Of a stretch of 64,000 nucleotides of DNA, positions 50,115-60,990 are shown in pieces. The DNA comes from an uncultured Coriobacteriaceae bacterium (GTDB lineage: Bacteria > Actinomycetota > Coriobacteriia > Coriobacteriales > Atopobiaceae): the NCBI GenBank assembly GCA_902801175.1, contig CADCHF010000020.1:30498-94497 (forward strand), written 5' to 3'. Numbering within the stretch: position 1 is the stretch's first letter; every line of letters starts with the position of its first letter. Under the pieces are notes generated by a model. It made no database searches, was not told where the DNA came from, and worked only from the letters and a program-made list of their open reading frames with translations. Both the position numbers and the translations under genes were made by a program.

Positions 50115-53100
50115 TTAGGGCAGCGACTTGAACAGGCTCTCACTGAATGCGTACGTGCCGCCAAACACATAGCCCGTCGTGATGTTGTCCTTGTGAGTCT
50201 TTGCAAAGGAGAGGTTGTACTGCGCCTTTGCGTCGCAAAGAAGCAACACGGAATTGTTCTTGCCGCAGAGCGCCGCACCAGCCAGCGCGTCGGGGAAGTT
50301 CTGGCTCGTGGCAAATGCCATCTTTGAGACCGACAGGCCATTCTTGATGGCAAAGTCTGCAATGGCCCTACTGGTGTGGACGCCATCCAAACCAGCAAGA
50401 CGCCCAGCGATGGCGACTCCAGCCTTGATGAGCTGGCTCTCGACCTTATCGGTAACGGCAAGCTTGCCGCCCACGATGTAGACCTGTTTGATGCCACACT
50501 GCTTGAGGGCGTCGACAACGTCGGCATTGAGGCTCTGCCCGTTGTCCGCCAAAAGGATTGGCCAGTGCTTGGCATAAGAGAGCGGAGCGACCGACAGAGC
50601 GTCCTTAAAGCTCTTGTTCGTAGCGATAATGGCCGTGTCCTCCCAATCCCAGTACGCTTCGGTCGCAATGGCAGCCGAGGTGGATGCAGCGGTGCTGCCG
50701 CTCACACGGTCCACCTGGGCACTGGGAAGCGTTGCCTGGATGTCGGCCATGACCGCATCGGAGACAGCGAACGGACCGCCAACCACATATACCGTCCTGG
50801 GAGCAAGCCTCTGCAGCTCGCTCTTTGCCTGAGGCGAGAGCTTGGTGACTTTATCGCCCTTTCCACCGTCGGTGAGGACAACCGGTGCGCTCTTAAGACC
50901 CGCAAGGCCTGCAGCCGAGAGAGCGTCCTTGAAGTTGTTGCCCGTGGCAACAATCACGGTATTGGAGCTGCTCTTCCAACCCTCTTGCACAATGGCAGCC
51001 ATGGTGTCGTAGCGGCCGCTTCCCGCGAGGCGCTTCCAGGTCCTGGGCTCGGACTCGGGCGGCTTTCCCTGTCCCTCTTTCTTAGTGTATGTGTCCGCAA
51101 TGCCGCTGCGGGTGCTTGCGATCTCGTCGTATCCAATCCATTTCTCAGCCTTTGAAGACCACCAATAGGAGTTTCCGATATACGAGTTCGTGGACCCACC
51201 GATTGGGAACTCGCCATGGAAGTGAACGCCAGAACCAACTGTAAAGATCTCAAGCGCTGGCATGTAGTAATACATACTTGTACAGGAGGTAACTTGAGAA
51301 GTCTCCCAGCCCGTGAGACTCAGCTGCTTGAGGGCAGCGCACCAGGCAAACATTTCATCCATCTCGGTGACATGCGAAGTATCCCAATTTGCCACATCGA
51401 CACTTTCAAGTGCCCTGCAGTTCCTGAACATGCCAGTCATGTCTGTTGCACTGGATGTATCCCACTTGCTCACATCCAGCGAAGTCAGCGAAGTACACCC
51501 GCCAAATACGTATCCAAGATAGGTGGCACTTGATACATCCCAATTGCCAACATCGAGGCTTGTGACACTCTTGCAACCGTAGAACGCGGTCCCAATGCTG
51601 TTTGCCTTTGACACATCGAGGTGAGAGACATCTATGTTGGTAGCATTCTCGCACCCTCGGAACAAGCCGTAGGAGTAGCTGTTGGCAACAACGCCACCCT
51701 CGACCACAATCTTCTTAACGAGCGATCTGGCTGCATACCATGGATAATAACCAGCGTCCTCATTCCACCAGTCACTTCCATTCGATTGACCAAGTTGGCC
51801 CGATACGCCATTGGTCGGCCATATGGTCAAGGTGCCTTCGTTGTCGATCTTCCAGGAACACTCGCCAGAAACGCCCTCGGTGGTATACACAATGGTGTAG
51901 GTCGCTTCAATGCTTCCTACGTAGTGGTTCTTTCCCGTGATGGTTACGGTAGCGGTGCCAGGCGCTTCATTGTCACTGTATGTAAGGTCGTAATCCACCC
52001 CAGACTTGAGGACCGTGTCGTTGTAGCTGACCTCAACGGTGGGCTTTGCTGGACGGCCGTCATAGTACTGGTCCGGGATTGGCTGAACTGTCGCTACTTC
52101 TATGCTCGGTCGCTCGTCAGAGACGGTAAACTCGAAGGTTCGCGACCCAAGGAAGAGGTTCTTGCCCGTGATGGTGATCGCATAGGTTCCCGGCTCGGTG
52201 ACTTCAGTGTCGCCCGAGAGCTCGTAGTCGAAGCCCTCCTCGAGGGTCTCCCCCGCAAACGTGAGCACAGGCGAGACTTCGATAGGATCACCCGTGTAGG
52301 CAATGTCAGTCGAGGACTCAATCTCTGCCTGAGTGATACTCCACCCCGAGCGCTGGCTGACCTCACCACCGCCCCACAGCGTCACCTGCGCGCTGTCATC
52401 CGTCGTAGTCGTCTGCTCCCCATCGCACACAATGGAGAGCATTGCCGCCTGGGCTTTATCCTTCTTCCATTCAGAGTTGTCCCTGATAAGCTTACTGCCC
52501 TTGTAGTTGACGGTATACGACTTGCCAGGAGCAAGCGCCTCGACGGTACTCGTAAAGAGCACCGTGCCAGTTTCGGGATTGGTATACTGCACCTCGCACT
52601 TGGGAGAGGTAACAAGACCCGTATTTGTCACGACCGCATCGAGCTGCTCGTACCCATTCTTAAAATAATGGTTGACATTAAGCTCAAGATTTGTGGCACT
52701 GAACTCAACCGTCTCCCCCTCAGTGGAGCCTGCGGGGACGATGGTATAGACGGCGTTGCCTTCTTCGTTCGTTGCCGCCGCAAGTTGCCGATCGGAGCTA
52801 GGAGCACCAGACGCGTCAGAATCCTGCGTCGTATCGTCCCCGCCTTCCTCAACCTCGGCCAGAGGGTCAAACTCTACCTCGAGCTCGATTTGTTCTCCAG
52901 GTTTGACCGTTCCTTCGTAGGTATAAGAAGCAACGCGCCTATTGAGAGCATCGAGCACCCAGTACGAGGGATTGGTCACTTCGATAAGGTTCTCATTAAG
53001 CGCAATGGCACCAACCCTTATCTTTCCGTCAGCAAGCAGCTTGGACAAACCGGCAGAAGTAACGCGAGCCGTACGATCCTTTTTGCCCCTGGAGACCACC

Positions 53101-56100
53101 AGGTTAGTGATTCCATCGCTCTCATCACTCATACCTTCGGTGACCGTAGCGCAGAAGAGGGGGCCTTCGGCATCCCATGTGGTACTCAGGGCCTGGATGG
53201 ACCCGTCGACCTGCCAGGCAGTAAAAGACTCACCCCAGGTACCTGTCTCGGTATCGTAGAGCCTCACCTGAACACTTGACTTGCCATTCTCTATGAGGAG
53301 CTGCGTGAGACAGGCCCTGCCATCCTGGGTGGTTGTCAGCTCATAGCCCATGCTGTCCAGGCCATAGGAGGGCAGGATGCTCTCGAGCTCACCAGAGGCG
53401 TCGCACGCAACAATGCCGCCTTCAGTGGCATAGGTGAGCCGCTGACCAGACTGCTGCCAGTCGACCACCTGTGCGTTCAGGGCATCGCTTGCCTCTGGGG
53501 CCACTACGTCACCCACTGCCACAATCGTCTCGTCCTCAAGTGCCCAGTAGGCTCCGTCAATGGTCATGTCGGCAGTCTTGGGCATAGATCCAATTCCAAC
53601 CTCGGAATTAGAGTCCTCCCCCTCCAGAAGGATTCCTTCGCCATCAAGTTTGAGCAGCTTGCCTGTATTTGTACCAGTGTTGCCAATGATGGAGTAGTTG
53701 TCATTGAGCACGAGCGAGACTGAGACGCGATCTTCCTCACCAGAGTCCGCTACACGCGGCATCATGGGGAAGCCTTCGAGGTCGTCGATGTCACGCACAG
53801 CCTTCTGAACGAGCGTGCTGCCGTCGAGCTGGTAGCGAGCGAAGGAGACACCAACCGAATGCGCAATCTCGTCGATCGTATTGCTCTCCAAGAGCTCGCC
53901 CTTTGCGTCCTGCCACACCACGCTCAGGTATCCGCCCTCTGAAGAGACATCAAATCCAAAGTCGGCCGTCCCGTCGTCATCCACCTTGACAGGAGTCGAC
54001 CACGTATCCGCATCCGCGTCGTAGACGCTATATGAGAGACAGGGCCTGTTAGCCTCGTTTCGATCGGAGGCGCTGTCAATAAAGAACAGGAGGGTCTTGT
54101 TCCCATCCTCGGAGGCCACCTGAACGAGCCTGGGGGCAGCGGCGGAGTAGACGTTGGACGCGAGTGTCAACGTGTCATAGGCACTTGAAGCAGCGCCAGA
54201 AGGCTCTTCGTCGTGCAAGCTCTCAAGCTGGCGCTCACCATAAAGCCAGTTGTCAGTTGCGGAGGACCCGGAGGCAATGAGAGGATAGCTCTCATCAGGG
54301 TTAAAGGTGGCCACGGATTCGGCTGACACCGGTGCACCACCGGCGCCCTCGTCCCATTCGTACTTTGGTAGCTCGCGATTGTAGATAACAAACCCGTTTC
54401 CGGCATTAAGTAAGGTTACATGGCCAAGATCACGACCGAGCACCTTGGCCTTAAGGCCAAAATCGCCCTTCAGGGTTGACTTGTAGAGGCCCTTGTCCAC
54501 CCAGGGATAAATCCTTATAAGTGCATCGAGAGAACCCTTACCGTATATACCAACAGAGCAGGCATAGGGTATACCAGCACCGGTGTATATTCCGACGCCT
54601 CCCTCAGGGGTAAAGTCAAGGGCTTCATTGGCCACGAAGACATCGTCCGGTCCAGCTAAGATGTTGAAGTTGGCCGACGTCATACCCTTAATCTTCAAAG
54701 ATGCTGTGGGCTCAAGCACCATTGGAATTGGGCCAATCGTGTACGGGATCTCTTTATAGAAAGACCATCCCCAACCAAAAACAACTGCTCCTTTGAACAC
54801 AGTCGAGCCCACGGTACCTTCGATGTATCCCTGCAAGATCGGCTTGTTTGACACACCGTCTTTCTTCCAAGCACTCGACTTCTTTGGCTCAACATACTCA
54901 CCCTTGAAGGCCTTGGCTATCTGCCAGTCATGTAAATCCTGGTAGTCGCTCAGAGGGATGGTCGAGTACAGGTTCTTGAGCGTGTCGGCATAGCCGTCGT
55001 AGCTAATCGTGGCCTTGAAGTTGCCCTCGGTATCGGCCTCCCAATCAATTGGGTAACTCGCAGCGTCAAACCCCATGCTGATCTGACCCAAGAAGGGAAC
55101 GTTCTTGATGGTCGTCTCAAAGCCGCCGCCAATCGAGAGCTCGGCTGCAAGGTCCTTGACCGCAGGATCCTTGAACTCCATCGAGAGCTTGGTCTCGTTT
55201 ACCTGATCGCCTTCCCCGTCATACACTTTGACGACCACGTCCTTGCCGGCCTTGAAAGATCCAACCCTAAGGGTGTCATAGCCAAGGGTGGACTCATCGG
55301 CCTTGGTGAACTCAAAGACGGTCTCGGTATCTGAGGACAAATCGGACCTCGGCAGTGCCGTTGCAATGACTAGGTCCTCTTCATTCTCGGCCGCTTTCTT
55401 TTGAACGAGCTCGACATAGCCAAAGTCACTGAATGGAGCCTTGACCGCAACCCTGAGCTGTATGGGAGAGTCCTTGAACTCCGTGCTAAACTCCCTGACC
55501 GTGCTGAGAACGTCATCTTCGTAATCTCCGCCGTTATAGGCAAGCTTTGCCGAAGTAATTTTGTACTTTGAGCCTTGACGCGCTTGAATCTGAAAGCTTG
55601 AACCTTCAAGGGCCGATGCCTTTACCTTGATCATCGGTCGATAACCATGCGTGTATGTGGAATACCAACTGTTGAGGGAGCCATCCTCTTGTATATAGTC
55701 GAACTTTGGGATACCAGCAAATGGCAGAGAGTCTTTCTCATCGTTAGGCTCAATAAGCCAATAGGACTGTGCGCCCGTACCAACAAGCCTCGTCCCTTGT
55801 GCAATTAGATCGCTTGAAGGCATGTTCAAAATATAGGATTTGAGCGGCAGAATGACTGGGTCGCTAATGCTAATCAACGTTCTGTCGTCGCCATTCTTAA
55901 AGAAGGTTAGGTCCCAGTTGCCTATCAACTGTTTCTCTTCATTGCTAAATGCGTTCTTATAGAAGAAGTTAACCAACCATTTGCGCGACGACGATGTCCC
56001 ATAGAGATCAAGAGCGGTGGGATCGCCCATGGCCGCCGCCTCTGCACTGCGGATGACTTTCTCTGTCACAAGCACCAAATAGCCATCCTCGCTATCTACA

Positions 56101-56453
56101 ACTATCCAAGTGAGAGGTGAGCGGCCCCACCACTCTTTTCCCTCGTTATATGTGTAGTACGACTCACCTCGGAAGGTTAGCCAGTAAGCGCTAGGATGCG
56201 AGCTGGAAGTTGTCTTGTCCCAATACGTCCGAAACAGCTTGTGGGCAAGCTCTGTATCACCTTTTGAATAGTCACCAGTGCCGCCAACAAAATCGTCAGT
56301 TGCCCAGGCGCCAAAAGTGACCCTGTCGCCTACGGCATATGCATATGCGTTGGTAGACATGAGAGAAAGCACGAACGTGATTACAGCAATCACGCCAAAT
56401 AGCTTTGCGATACTCCGCAGATATGGACGTTGGAATTGGCAACCCTGAGACAT
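50115..56453 (-). CDS. Giant multidomain surface protein with CWB2 anchor
   Basis: 2112 residues from ATG 56453 (GAGGA 8 bases upstream; the longer frame lacks a signal at its start). Signal peptide with helix LFGVIAVITFVLSLM, then a DUF6273-like domain (about 40-290: VGDRVTFGAW, WLTFRGESYYTYNEGKEWW, GYRPMIKVKAS). The long middle is beta-rich and partly propeller-like (770-1100). Two MBG/YDG-like repeats follow (about 1374-1520, YSDNEAPGTATVTITGKNHY), then BspA-like 26-residue repeats (about 1550-1735, LDVSKWDTSSATDMTGMF). Three intact CWB2 repeats (about 1805-2112, WKRLAGSGRYDTMAA to LFKSLP) anchor it to wall polymers. The anchor is close in sequence to the one broken at 2304-3190. Confidence 0.88.
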   Translation of the reverse strand: MSQGCQFQRPYLRSIAKLFGVIAVITFVLSLMSTNAYAYAVGDRVTFGAWATDDFVGGTGDYSKGDTELAHKLFRTYWDKTTSSSHPSAYWLTFRGESYYTYNEGKEWWGRSPLTWIVVDSEDGYLVLVTEKVIRSAEAAAMGDPTALDLYGTSSSRKWLVNFFYKNAFSNEEKQLIGNWDLTFFKNGDDRTLISISDPVILPLKSYILNMPSSDLIAQGTRLVGTGAQSYWLIEPNDEKDSLPFAGIPKFDYIQEDGSLNSWYSTYTHGYRPMIKVKASALEGSSFQIQARQGSKYKITSAKLAYNGGDYEDDVLSTVREFSTEFKDSPIQLRVAVKAPFSDFGYVELVQKKAAENEEDLVIATALPRSDLSSDTETVFEFTKADESTLGYDTLRVGSFKAGKDVVVKVYDGEGDQVNETKLSMEFKDPAVKDLAAELSIGGGFETTIKNVPFLGQISMGFDAASYPIDWEADTEGNFKATISYDGYADTLKNLYSTIPLSDYQDLHDWQIAKAFKGEYVEPKKSSAWKKDGVSNKPILQGYIEGTVGSTVFKGAVVFGWGWSFYKEIPYTIGPIPMVLEPTASLKIKGMTSANFNILAGPDDVFVANEALDFTPEGGVGIYTGAGIPYACSVGIYGKGSLDALIRIYPWVDKGLYKSTLKGDFGLKAKVLGRDLGHVTLLNAGNGFVIYNRELPKYEWDEGAGGAPVSAESVATFNPDESYPLIASGSSATDNWLYGERQLESLHDEEPSGAASSAYDTLTLASNVYSAAAPRLVQVASEDGNKTLLFFIDSASDRNEANRPCLSYSVYDADADTWSTPVKVDDDGTADFGFDVSSEGGYLSVVWQDAKGELLESNTIDEIAHSVGVSFARYQLDGSTLVQKAVRDIDDLEGFPMMPRVADSGEEDRVSVSLVLNDNYSIIGNTGTNTGKLLKLDGEGILLEGEDSNSEVGIGSMPKTADMTIDGAYWALEDETIVAVGDVVAPEASDALNAQVVDWQQSGQRLTYATEGGIVACDASGELESILPSYGLDSMGYELTTTQDGRACLTQLLIENGKSSVQVRLYDTETGTWGESFTAWQVDGSIQALSTTWDAEGPLFCATVTEGMSDESDGITNLVVSRGKKDRTARVTSAGLSKLLADGKIRVGAIALNENLIEVTNPSYWVLDALNRRVASYTYEGTVKPGEQIELEVEFDPLAEVEEGGDDTTQDSDASGAPSSDRQLAAATNEEGNAVYTIVPAGSTEGETVEFSATNLELNVNHYFKNGYEQLDAVVTNTGLVTSPKCEVQYTNPETGTVLFTSTVEALAPGKSYTVNYKGSKLIRDNSEWKKDKAQAAMLSIVCDGEQTTTTDDSAQVTLWGGGEVSQRSGWSITQAEIESSTDIAYTGDPIEVSPVLTFAGETLEEGFDYELSGDTEVTEPGTYAITITGKNLFLGSRTFEFTVSDERPSIEVATVQPIPDQYYDGRPAKPTVEVSYNDTVLKSGVDYDLTYSDNEAPGTATVTITGKNHYVGSIEATYTIVYTTEGVSGECSWKIDNEGTLTIWPTNGVSGQLGQSNGSDWWNEDAGYYPWYAARSLVKKIVVEGGVVANSYSYGLFRGCENATNIDVSHLDVSKANSIGTAFYGCKSVTSLDVGNWDVSSATYLGYVFGGCTSLTSLDVSKWDTSSATDMTGMFRNCRALESVDVANWDTSHVTEMDEMFAWCAALKQLSLTGWETSQVTSCTSMYYYMPALEIFTVGSGVHFHGEFPIGGSTNSYIGNSYWWSSKAEKWIGYDEIASTRSGIADTYTKKEGQGKPPESEPRTWKRLAGSGRYDTMAAIVQEGWKSSSNTVIVATGNNFKDALSAAGLAGLKSAPVVLTDGGKGDKVTKLSPQAKSELQRLAPRTVYVVGGPFAVSDAVMADIQATLPSAQVDRVSGSTAASTSAAIATEAYWDWEDTAIIATNKSFKDALSVAPLSYAKHWPILLADNGQSLNADVVDALKQCGIKQVYIVGGKLAVTDKVESQLIKAGVAIAGRLAGLDGVHTSRAIADFAIKNGLSVSKMAFATSQNFPDALAGAALCGKNNSVLLLCDAKAQYNLSFAKTHKDNITTGYVFGGTYAFSESLFKSLP

Positions 56454-56666
56454 TTGTCGCTTCCTCTCTTGGAATCGGAACATCTTTTCCATAAGAAGCA
56501 CAAAGAAGAGAGGTGTAGCAATGGGTCGTTCAAAAGTGGCTTTACCTGCGACAAAACTGGTATGTAGTTTACGTATTTCATTCACTGACAAACTGGCACC
56601 GTAACGTCGTTACTTAGGATCGCCGCCACATTAACTCCAGCTTGGATTGGCATCTGGAACACTATG

Positions 56667-56748
56667 CGAAATTCTTCGTTGTTGTGCGGCCATACCGGCG
56701 AGGACAGGTGCCGCGAAAAGGCCTCAACCGCACAACAACGAAGATTTT
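56667..56748. repeat. Inverted repeat related to the one at 49895
   Basis: TCTTCGTTGTTGTGCGG (56673-56689) pairs exactly with 56728-56744, extended by GAAA/TTTC past one mismatch. The arm differs at only a few bases from the arm at 49895. The 397-base gap 56454-56850 also holds the flavodoxin terminator; no gene seen. Confidence 0.75.
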
Positions 56749-56794
56749 CTCATAGGGCTGTGTCCAGGTTGATTTACAGCAACAGCCATAAACA

Positions 56795-56824
56795 CGGCCC
56801 CGATGCCACAGGACATCGGGGCCG
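56795..56824 (-). terminator. Flavodoxin gene terminator
   Basis: CGGCCCCGATG pairs with CATCGGGGCCG around an 8-base loop, 27 bases past the stop on the minus strand. Confidence 0.85.
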
Positions 56825-56850
56825 CACTATTCCGCTCTAAGAAAGCTCGC

Positions 56851-57249
56851 TTATGCCAGCTTGGCTGCAGCGGCCTTAAGGGCTTCCTCTGCCTCGTCGT
56901 CGGGCTCGAGGTTGGCAATGACCGTCTCAACGACGTTCACGCCCTCGCCCTCAGCGGCGTCCTTCCAGGTGTCCATCCACTCACCGGTGCCCCAGTCATA
57001 GGAGCCAAAGAGCACGACGGGCTTGCCGGCCAGCTCGCCCTTGCAAGCATCCCACAGCTCCTCAAAGTCGGGGTCAAGCTCCTCGGCACCCATTGCAGGG
57101 CAACCAAAGGCAAAGGCGTCATAGTCGGCGCACTTGTCGGCGGAGAAGTCCTCCCAGTTGATGGCCTCGCCACCAGCGGCCTCGGCAAGAATGTTTGCCA
57201 TGGCCTCGGTGTTGCCCGTCTGGGACCAATACACAACTGCAACGCTCAT
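56851..57249 (-). CDS. Short-chain flavodoxin
   Basis: 132 residues from ATG 57249 (AAGGAGG 7 bases upstream). FMN phosphate loop VVYWSQTGNTEAMA, the FGCPAMGAEELDP ring-binding segment and VVLFGSYDWGTGEW: a short-chain flavodoxin. Low-potential electron carrier that often replaces ferredoxin when iron is scarce. It follows the DUF3793 gene, a common pairing near FeoAB in anaerobes. Confidence 0.95.
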   Translation of the reverse strand: MSVAVVYWSQTGNTEAMANILAEAAGGEAINWEDFSADKCADYDAFAFGCPAMGAEELDPDFEELWDACKGELAGKPVVLFGSYDWGTGEWMDTWKDAAEGEGVNVVETVIANLEPDDEAEEALKAAAAKLA

Positions 57250-57312
57250 TAGTATCCTCCTTGGAATCTTATCTTTGGACCCCACCCTCCGCAGGGCCCC
57301 ATTGACCAAAAG

Positions 57313-57999
57313 CTATGCCCCCACCGCAAAGAGCGACGAAAGGGGCTCGCCCGCCGCATAGCGACGACGACAGCGATGCTCGTGCTCCCTAAGCTCCGAG
57401 AACCTTTGCTGGGCCACGCTCTCATCGCCGTAGGCATGCCATGCGCCAATGCAAGTGGGCTTGAGCCCAGCCATAAAACCGCGCACGTCAGAGGCCGGAT
57501 ACCCCAGAAACACGCCAATCTCGTGCGGGAACTCATGTCCCTCGCTTGGATTTGAGAGGTAGTAGTCCACCAGGCGTCGACGTAACTCAGCAACCAGCTC
57601 GGGAGCAGAAGCGCCCGTATACCCCGCAGAGCGGAGTATCTCCATATGCTCGGGGTCACTTACAACGCTGTTAAGGTGCCTCGGACGCCACACGAGCACA
57701 AACACACGGCTCTTGGTGCGATAGAGCACCGAAAGCGAAACGCCGTAGGCTGGCAGCGTTGCGGCATAGGTGCGAAGCACTTCGTCGAGCTGCTCGCGCT
57801 CGAGTCGGTGCCACCTGCCCGCGCGGTAGGCCTTGAAGGGCATGCCAAAGATTGCCGCTGGCTTGACCCCGGCAATGACTCCCCCGGCAAGCCTCACAAG
57901 AGACTCGGCAAAGGTGAGGCAGACGTCAGAGAGCACCTCGTCACAGCCCTCGACCAGGGCGTCGTCTGCGCACACCTCCATTGCGCACAGGCCACTCAT
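57313..57999 (-). CDS. DUF3793 family protein
   Basis: 228 residues. Family features: VKPAAIFGMPFKAYRAGRW, VLYRTKSRVFVLVWRP, EFPHEIGVFLGYPASDVRGF and PTCIGAWHAYGDESVA followed by a basic FSELREHEHRCRRRYAAG. Function unknown in all members. It is recurrently next to flavodoxin and ferrous-iron genes, as here, so a role in heme or iron physiology is inferred. GGAG lies 8 bases before ATG, inside the preceding 38-residue ORF, whose stop overlaps it as ATGA. Confidence 0.85.
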   Translation of the reverse strand: MSGLCAMEVCADDALVEGCDEVLSDVCLTFAESLVRLAGGVIAGVKPAAIFGMPFKAYRAGRWHRLEREQLDEVLRTYAATLPAYGVSLSVLYRTKSRVFVLVWRPRHLNSVVSDPEHMEILRSAGYTGASAPELVAELRRRLVDYYLSNPSEGHEFPHEIGVFLGYPASDVRGFMAGLKPTCIGAWHAYGDESVAQQRFSELREHEHRCRRRYAAGEPLSSLFAVGA

Positions 58000-58112
58000 G
58001 CGTGAGCTCCGGCGCTAAGAACCTGCGGAGCAAGGCGACGGAGGACAGAGCGCAGCGCCACCGTTGCGCAAGCAACGAGCAGGGCAATGCCGGATGCCAT
58101 CAAAAGGTCCAT
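57996..58112 (-). CDS. 38-residue membrane peptide coupled to DUF3793
   Basis: ATG 58112 has AGGAG 5 bases upstream. The product has one TM helix (MASGIALLVACATVAL) followed by a basic stretch (RSVLRRLAP). Its stop overlaps the DUF3793 start as ATGA, so it heads the operon with DUF3793 and flavodoxin. Too short for family assignment. The size, one helix and iron context recall the FeoB-associated small membrane proteins, but it has only one Cys and no Cys cluster. Confidence 0.6.
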   Translation of the reverse strand: MDLLMASGIALLVACATVALRSVLRRLAPQVLSAGAHA

Positions 58113-58142
58113 CGCTGCTCCTTTCAAAAGAGCCAAAGAGAG

Positions 58143-58231
58143 GGTGCCGCCGACATGTGATGGTGGGGGGACGCCGGCGGCACCACTAGGGCCACGGGCA
58201 GCGCAGGGAGAGGGTCTGCAGCTCCCGTGGC
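58143..58231 (-). terminator. Two hairpins after enolase
   Basis: GGTGCCGCCG/CGGCGGCACC (58143-58184) and GCCACGGG/CCCGTGGC (58191-58231). Both lie just past the enolase stop on the minus strand; together they probably terminate it before the peptide operon. Confidence 0.6.
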
Positions 58232-58247
58232 ATCGGTAAAGCGAGTA

Positions 58248-59575
<1,328 letters not shown>

Positions 59576-59710
59576 TGCTATGGCATAAAGTACATCTCGG
59601 TTAACTCATGCGCAAGAAGAAGTTCGGAAATTCTTTGTCAGGTACCGTTGGCAAGATCCGAGCGAGGGAGGAGGGGCCCATTCCCTTCCCGTAGCCGGCG
59701 CGCGACTCCC

Positions 59711-60163
59711 CTACCGGCGACGCTTGCGACCGGTTACGACCTCCTGGTCGACGGTTGCCTCGCAGGCGACGGCGGCAAGGCCCAGCGCCACGCCCATCAC
59801 GCGAGCAAAGGGCAGCATAACCACATGGCAGACCATCGAGGCATCGGAGCACAGGCCCAGGACATTGCCCGGGAGCACGGCGTAGAGCACTCCCACGATC
59901 AGCAGCAGGAAGTCGAAGCTCCGCTTGGTGCGCGTGTCGGCCCCAAGCTGACGCAGCACCACCAGGCCAACCGCCACGACGGCAAGCACCAGCAACACCG
60001 TAGCAGTGAGACGGCATGCGGGCTCCGAGCCGTCCGCATGCGTGCACGGCTGCACAAACATGCGCAAACCCGCCAGATTAATGATGGACACCGCCGCAAG
60101 CACCACATCCATGGCACCCGTCTGAGGGCGCGGCGCCACCTTCTGCTTTTTCTTCTTGCCCAT
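59711..60163 (-). CDS. DUF4418 family membrane protein
   Basis: 150 residues from ATG 60163 (AAGGGG 8 bases upstream). A Lys-rich start (MGKKKKQKV), then four TM helices. Paired cysteines follow the pattern of DUF4418: VQPCTHADGSEPACRLTA after helix 1, and VLPGNVLGLCSDASMVCHVV between helices 3 and 4. Such Cys pairs facing outward suggest a redox or metal role, but nothing is established. It is separated by about 280 bases from the divergent feo operon. Confidence 0.65.
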   Translation of the reverse strand: MGKKKKQKVAPRPQTGAMDVVLAAVSIINLAGLRMFVQPCTHADGSEPACRLTATVLLVLAVVAVGLVVLRQLGADTRTKRSFDFLLLIVGVLYAVLPGNVLGLCSDASMVCHVVMLPFARVMGVALGLAAVACEATVDQEVVTGRKRRR

Positions 60164-60390
60164 CCAACTGGCCCCTTCTCGCTGCACGCAACGTTTTCCA
60201 TGCCTCTGCAGGATCACCGGCAATGCGAACCGTGCTGGTGTCGTGGAGACGGTCCAGCGGAGGATTTCCCATTATACGTGCGATTGGCCTCGCGGAACGG
60301 GCGGCGTCTTAGGGACGCGCTTCACCTCACTCGGGCTATGCCAGCAGTGGCCTAACAGAAGAAAAATGTTTCAAGAGGTTGACTCTTTGG

Positions 60391-60409
60391 TATACCTAGG
60401 CTAACTTAT
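60391..60409. promoter_or_regulatory. DtxR-like box before feoA
   Basis: TATACCTAGGCTAACTTAT, read on the other strand, contains GTTAGCCTA, the core of the DtxR/IdeR consensus, with 12 of 19 positions matching. It is 38 bases upstream of the first feoA start. Implies iron-dependent repression. Confidence 0.5.
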
Positions 60410-60446
60410 GTCCGTTAGACAAGGCAAACTTTGGAAGGTGGCAGCT

Positions 60447-60656
60447 ATGCCCCTCACACTTCTCAAGGCGGGCGAAAGCAGCATCATCACCCGCATTGGC
60501 GGAAAACCCCAAACCAGGCAGTTCCTCGAGGGATTGGGTTTTGTCGTCGGAACACCCGTCACGGTCATCAATCAAATCGACGGCAATGTCATTTGCGCCA
60601 TCAAGGACACGCGTGTTGCCATCAGCAAAGAGATGGCCAGCAAGATTTTCGTTTAA
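60447..60656 (+). CDS. feoA: FeoA-family protein 1
   Basis: 69 residues from ATG 60447 (GGAAGGTGG upstream). SH3-like FeoA fold: LLKAGESSIITRIGGKPQTRQFLEGLGFVVGTPVTVINQIDG, then VICAIKDTRVAISKEMASKI. A small cytoplasmic partner of FeoB in Fe(II) uptake. First gene of feoA-feoA-feoB, just after the DtxR-like box. Confidence 0.9.
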   Translation: MPLTLLKAGESSIITRIGGKPQTRQFLEGLGFVVGTPVTVINQIDGNVICAIKDTRVAISKEMASKIFV

Positions 60657-60752
60657 CCCCGCGGGATAGGGATCAACCCCGCCTGCTCCCCCGCCCCCCA
60701 ACATCGGTGTATCAGCACGGTGCGCACGCACCTGCAAGGAAGGAGTCATTTA

Positions 60753-60986
60753 ATGACACTGAGAGAGGTCAAGGTCGGCCAGACCGCCAAGGTCGTGAAA
60801 CTTACCGGCACCGGTCCGGTCAAGCGCCGCATCATGGACATGGGCATCACCAAGGGCCAGACCATCCACGTGATTCGCGTGGCGCCGCTGGGCGACCCCA
60901 TGGAGATCACCGTCCGCAACTACGAGCTTTCGGTGCGCAAGGCCGACGCCGAGATGATCGAAGTCGAACTGGTCGAGGAGGCGTAA
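60753..60986 (+). CDS. feoA: FeoA-family protein 2
   Basis: 77 residues from ATG 60753 (AAGGAG 8 bases upstream). Second FeoA domain: LREVKVGQTAKVVKLTGTGPVKRRIMDMGITKGQTIHVIRVAPLGDPM, ending VELVEEA. The pattern KRRIMDMGI is closer to canonical FeoA than the first copy. It ends 4 bases before feoB, so the two are coupled. Two feoA genes in one operon are common in anaerobes. Confidence 0.93.
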   Translation: MTLREVKVGQTAKVVKLTGTGPVKRRIMDMGITKGQTIHVIRVAPLGDPMEITVRNYELSVRKADAEMIEVELVEEA

Positions 60987-60990
60987 GCCC

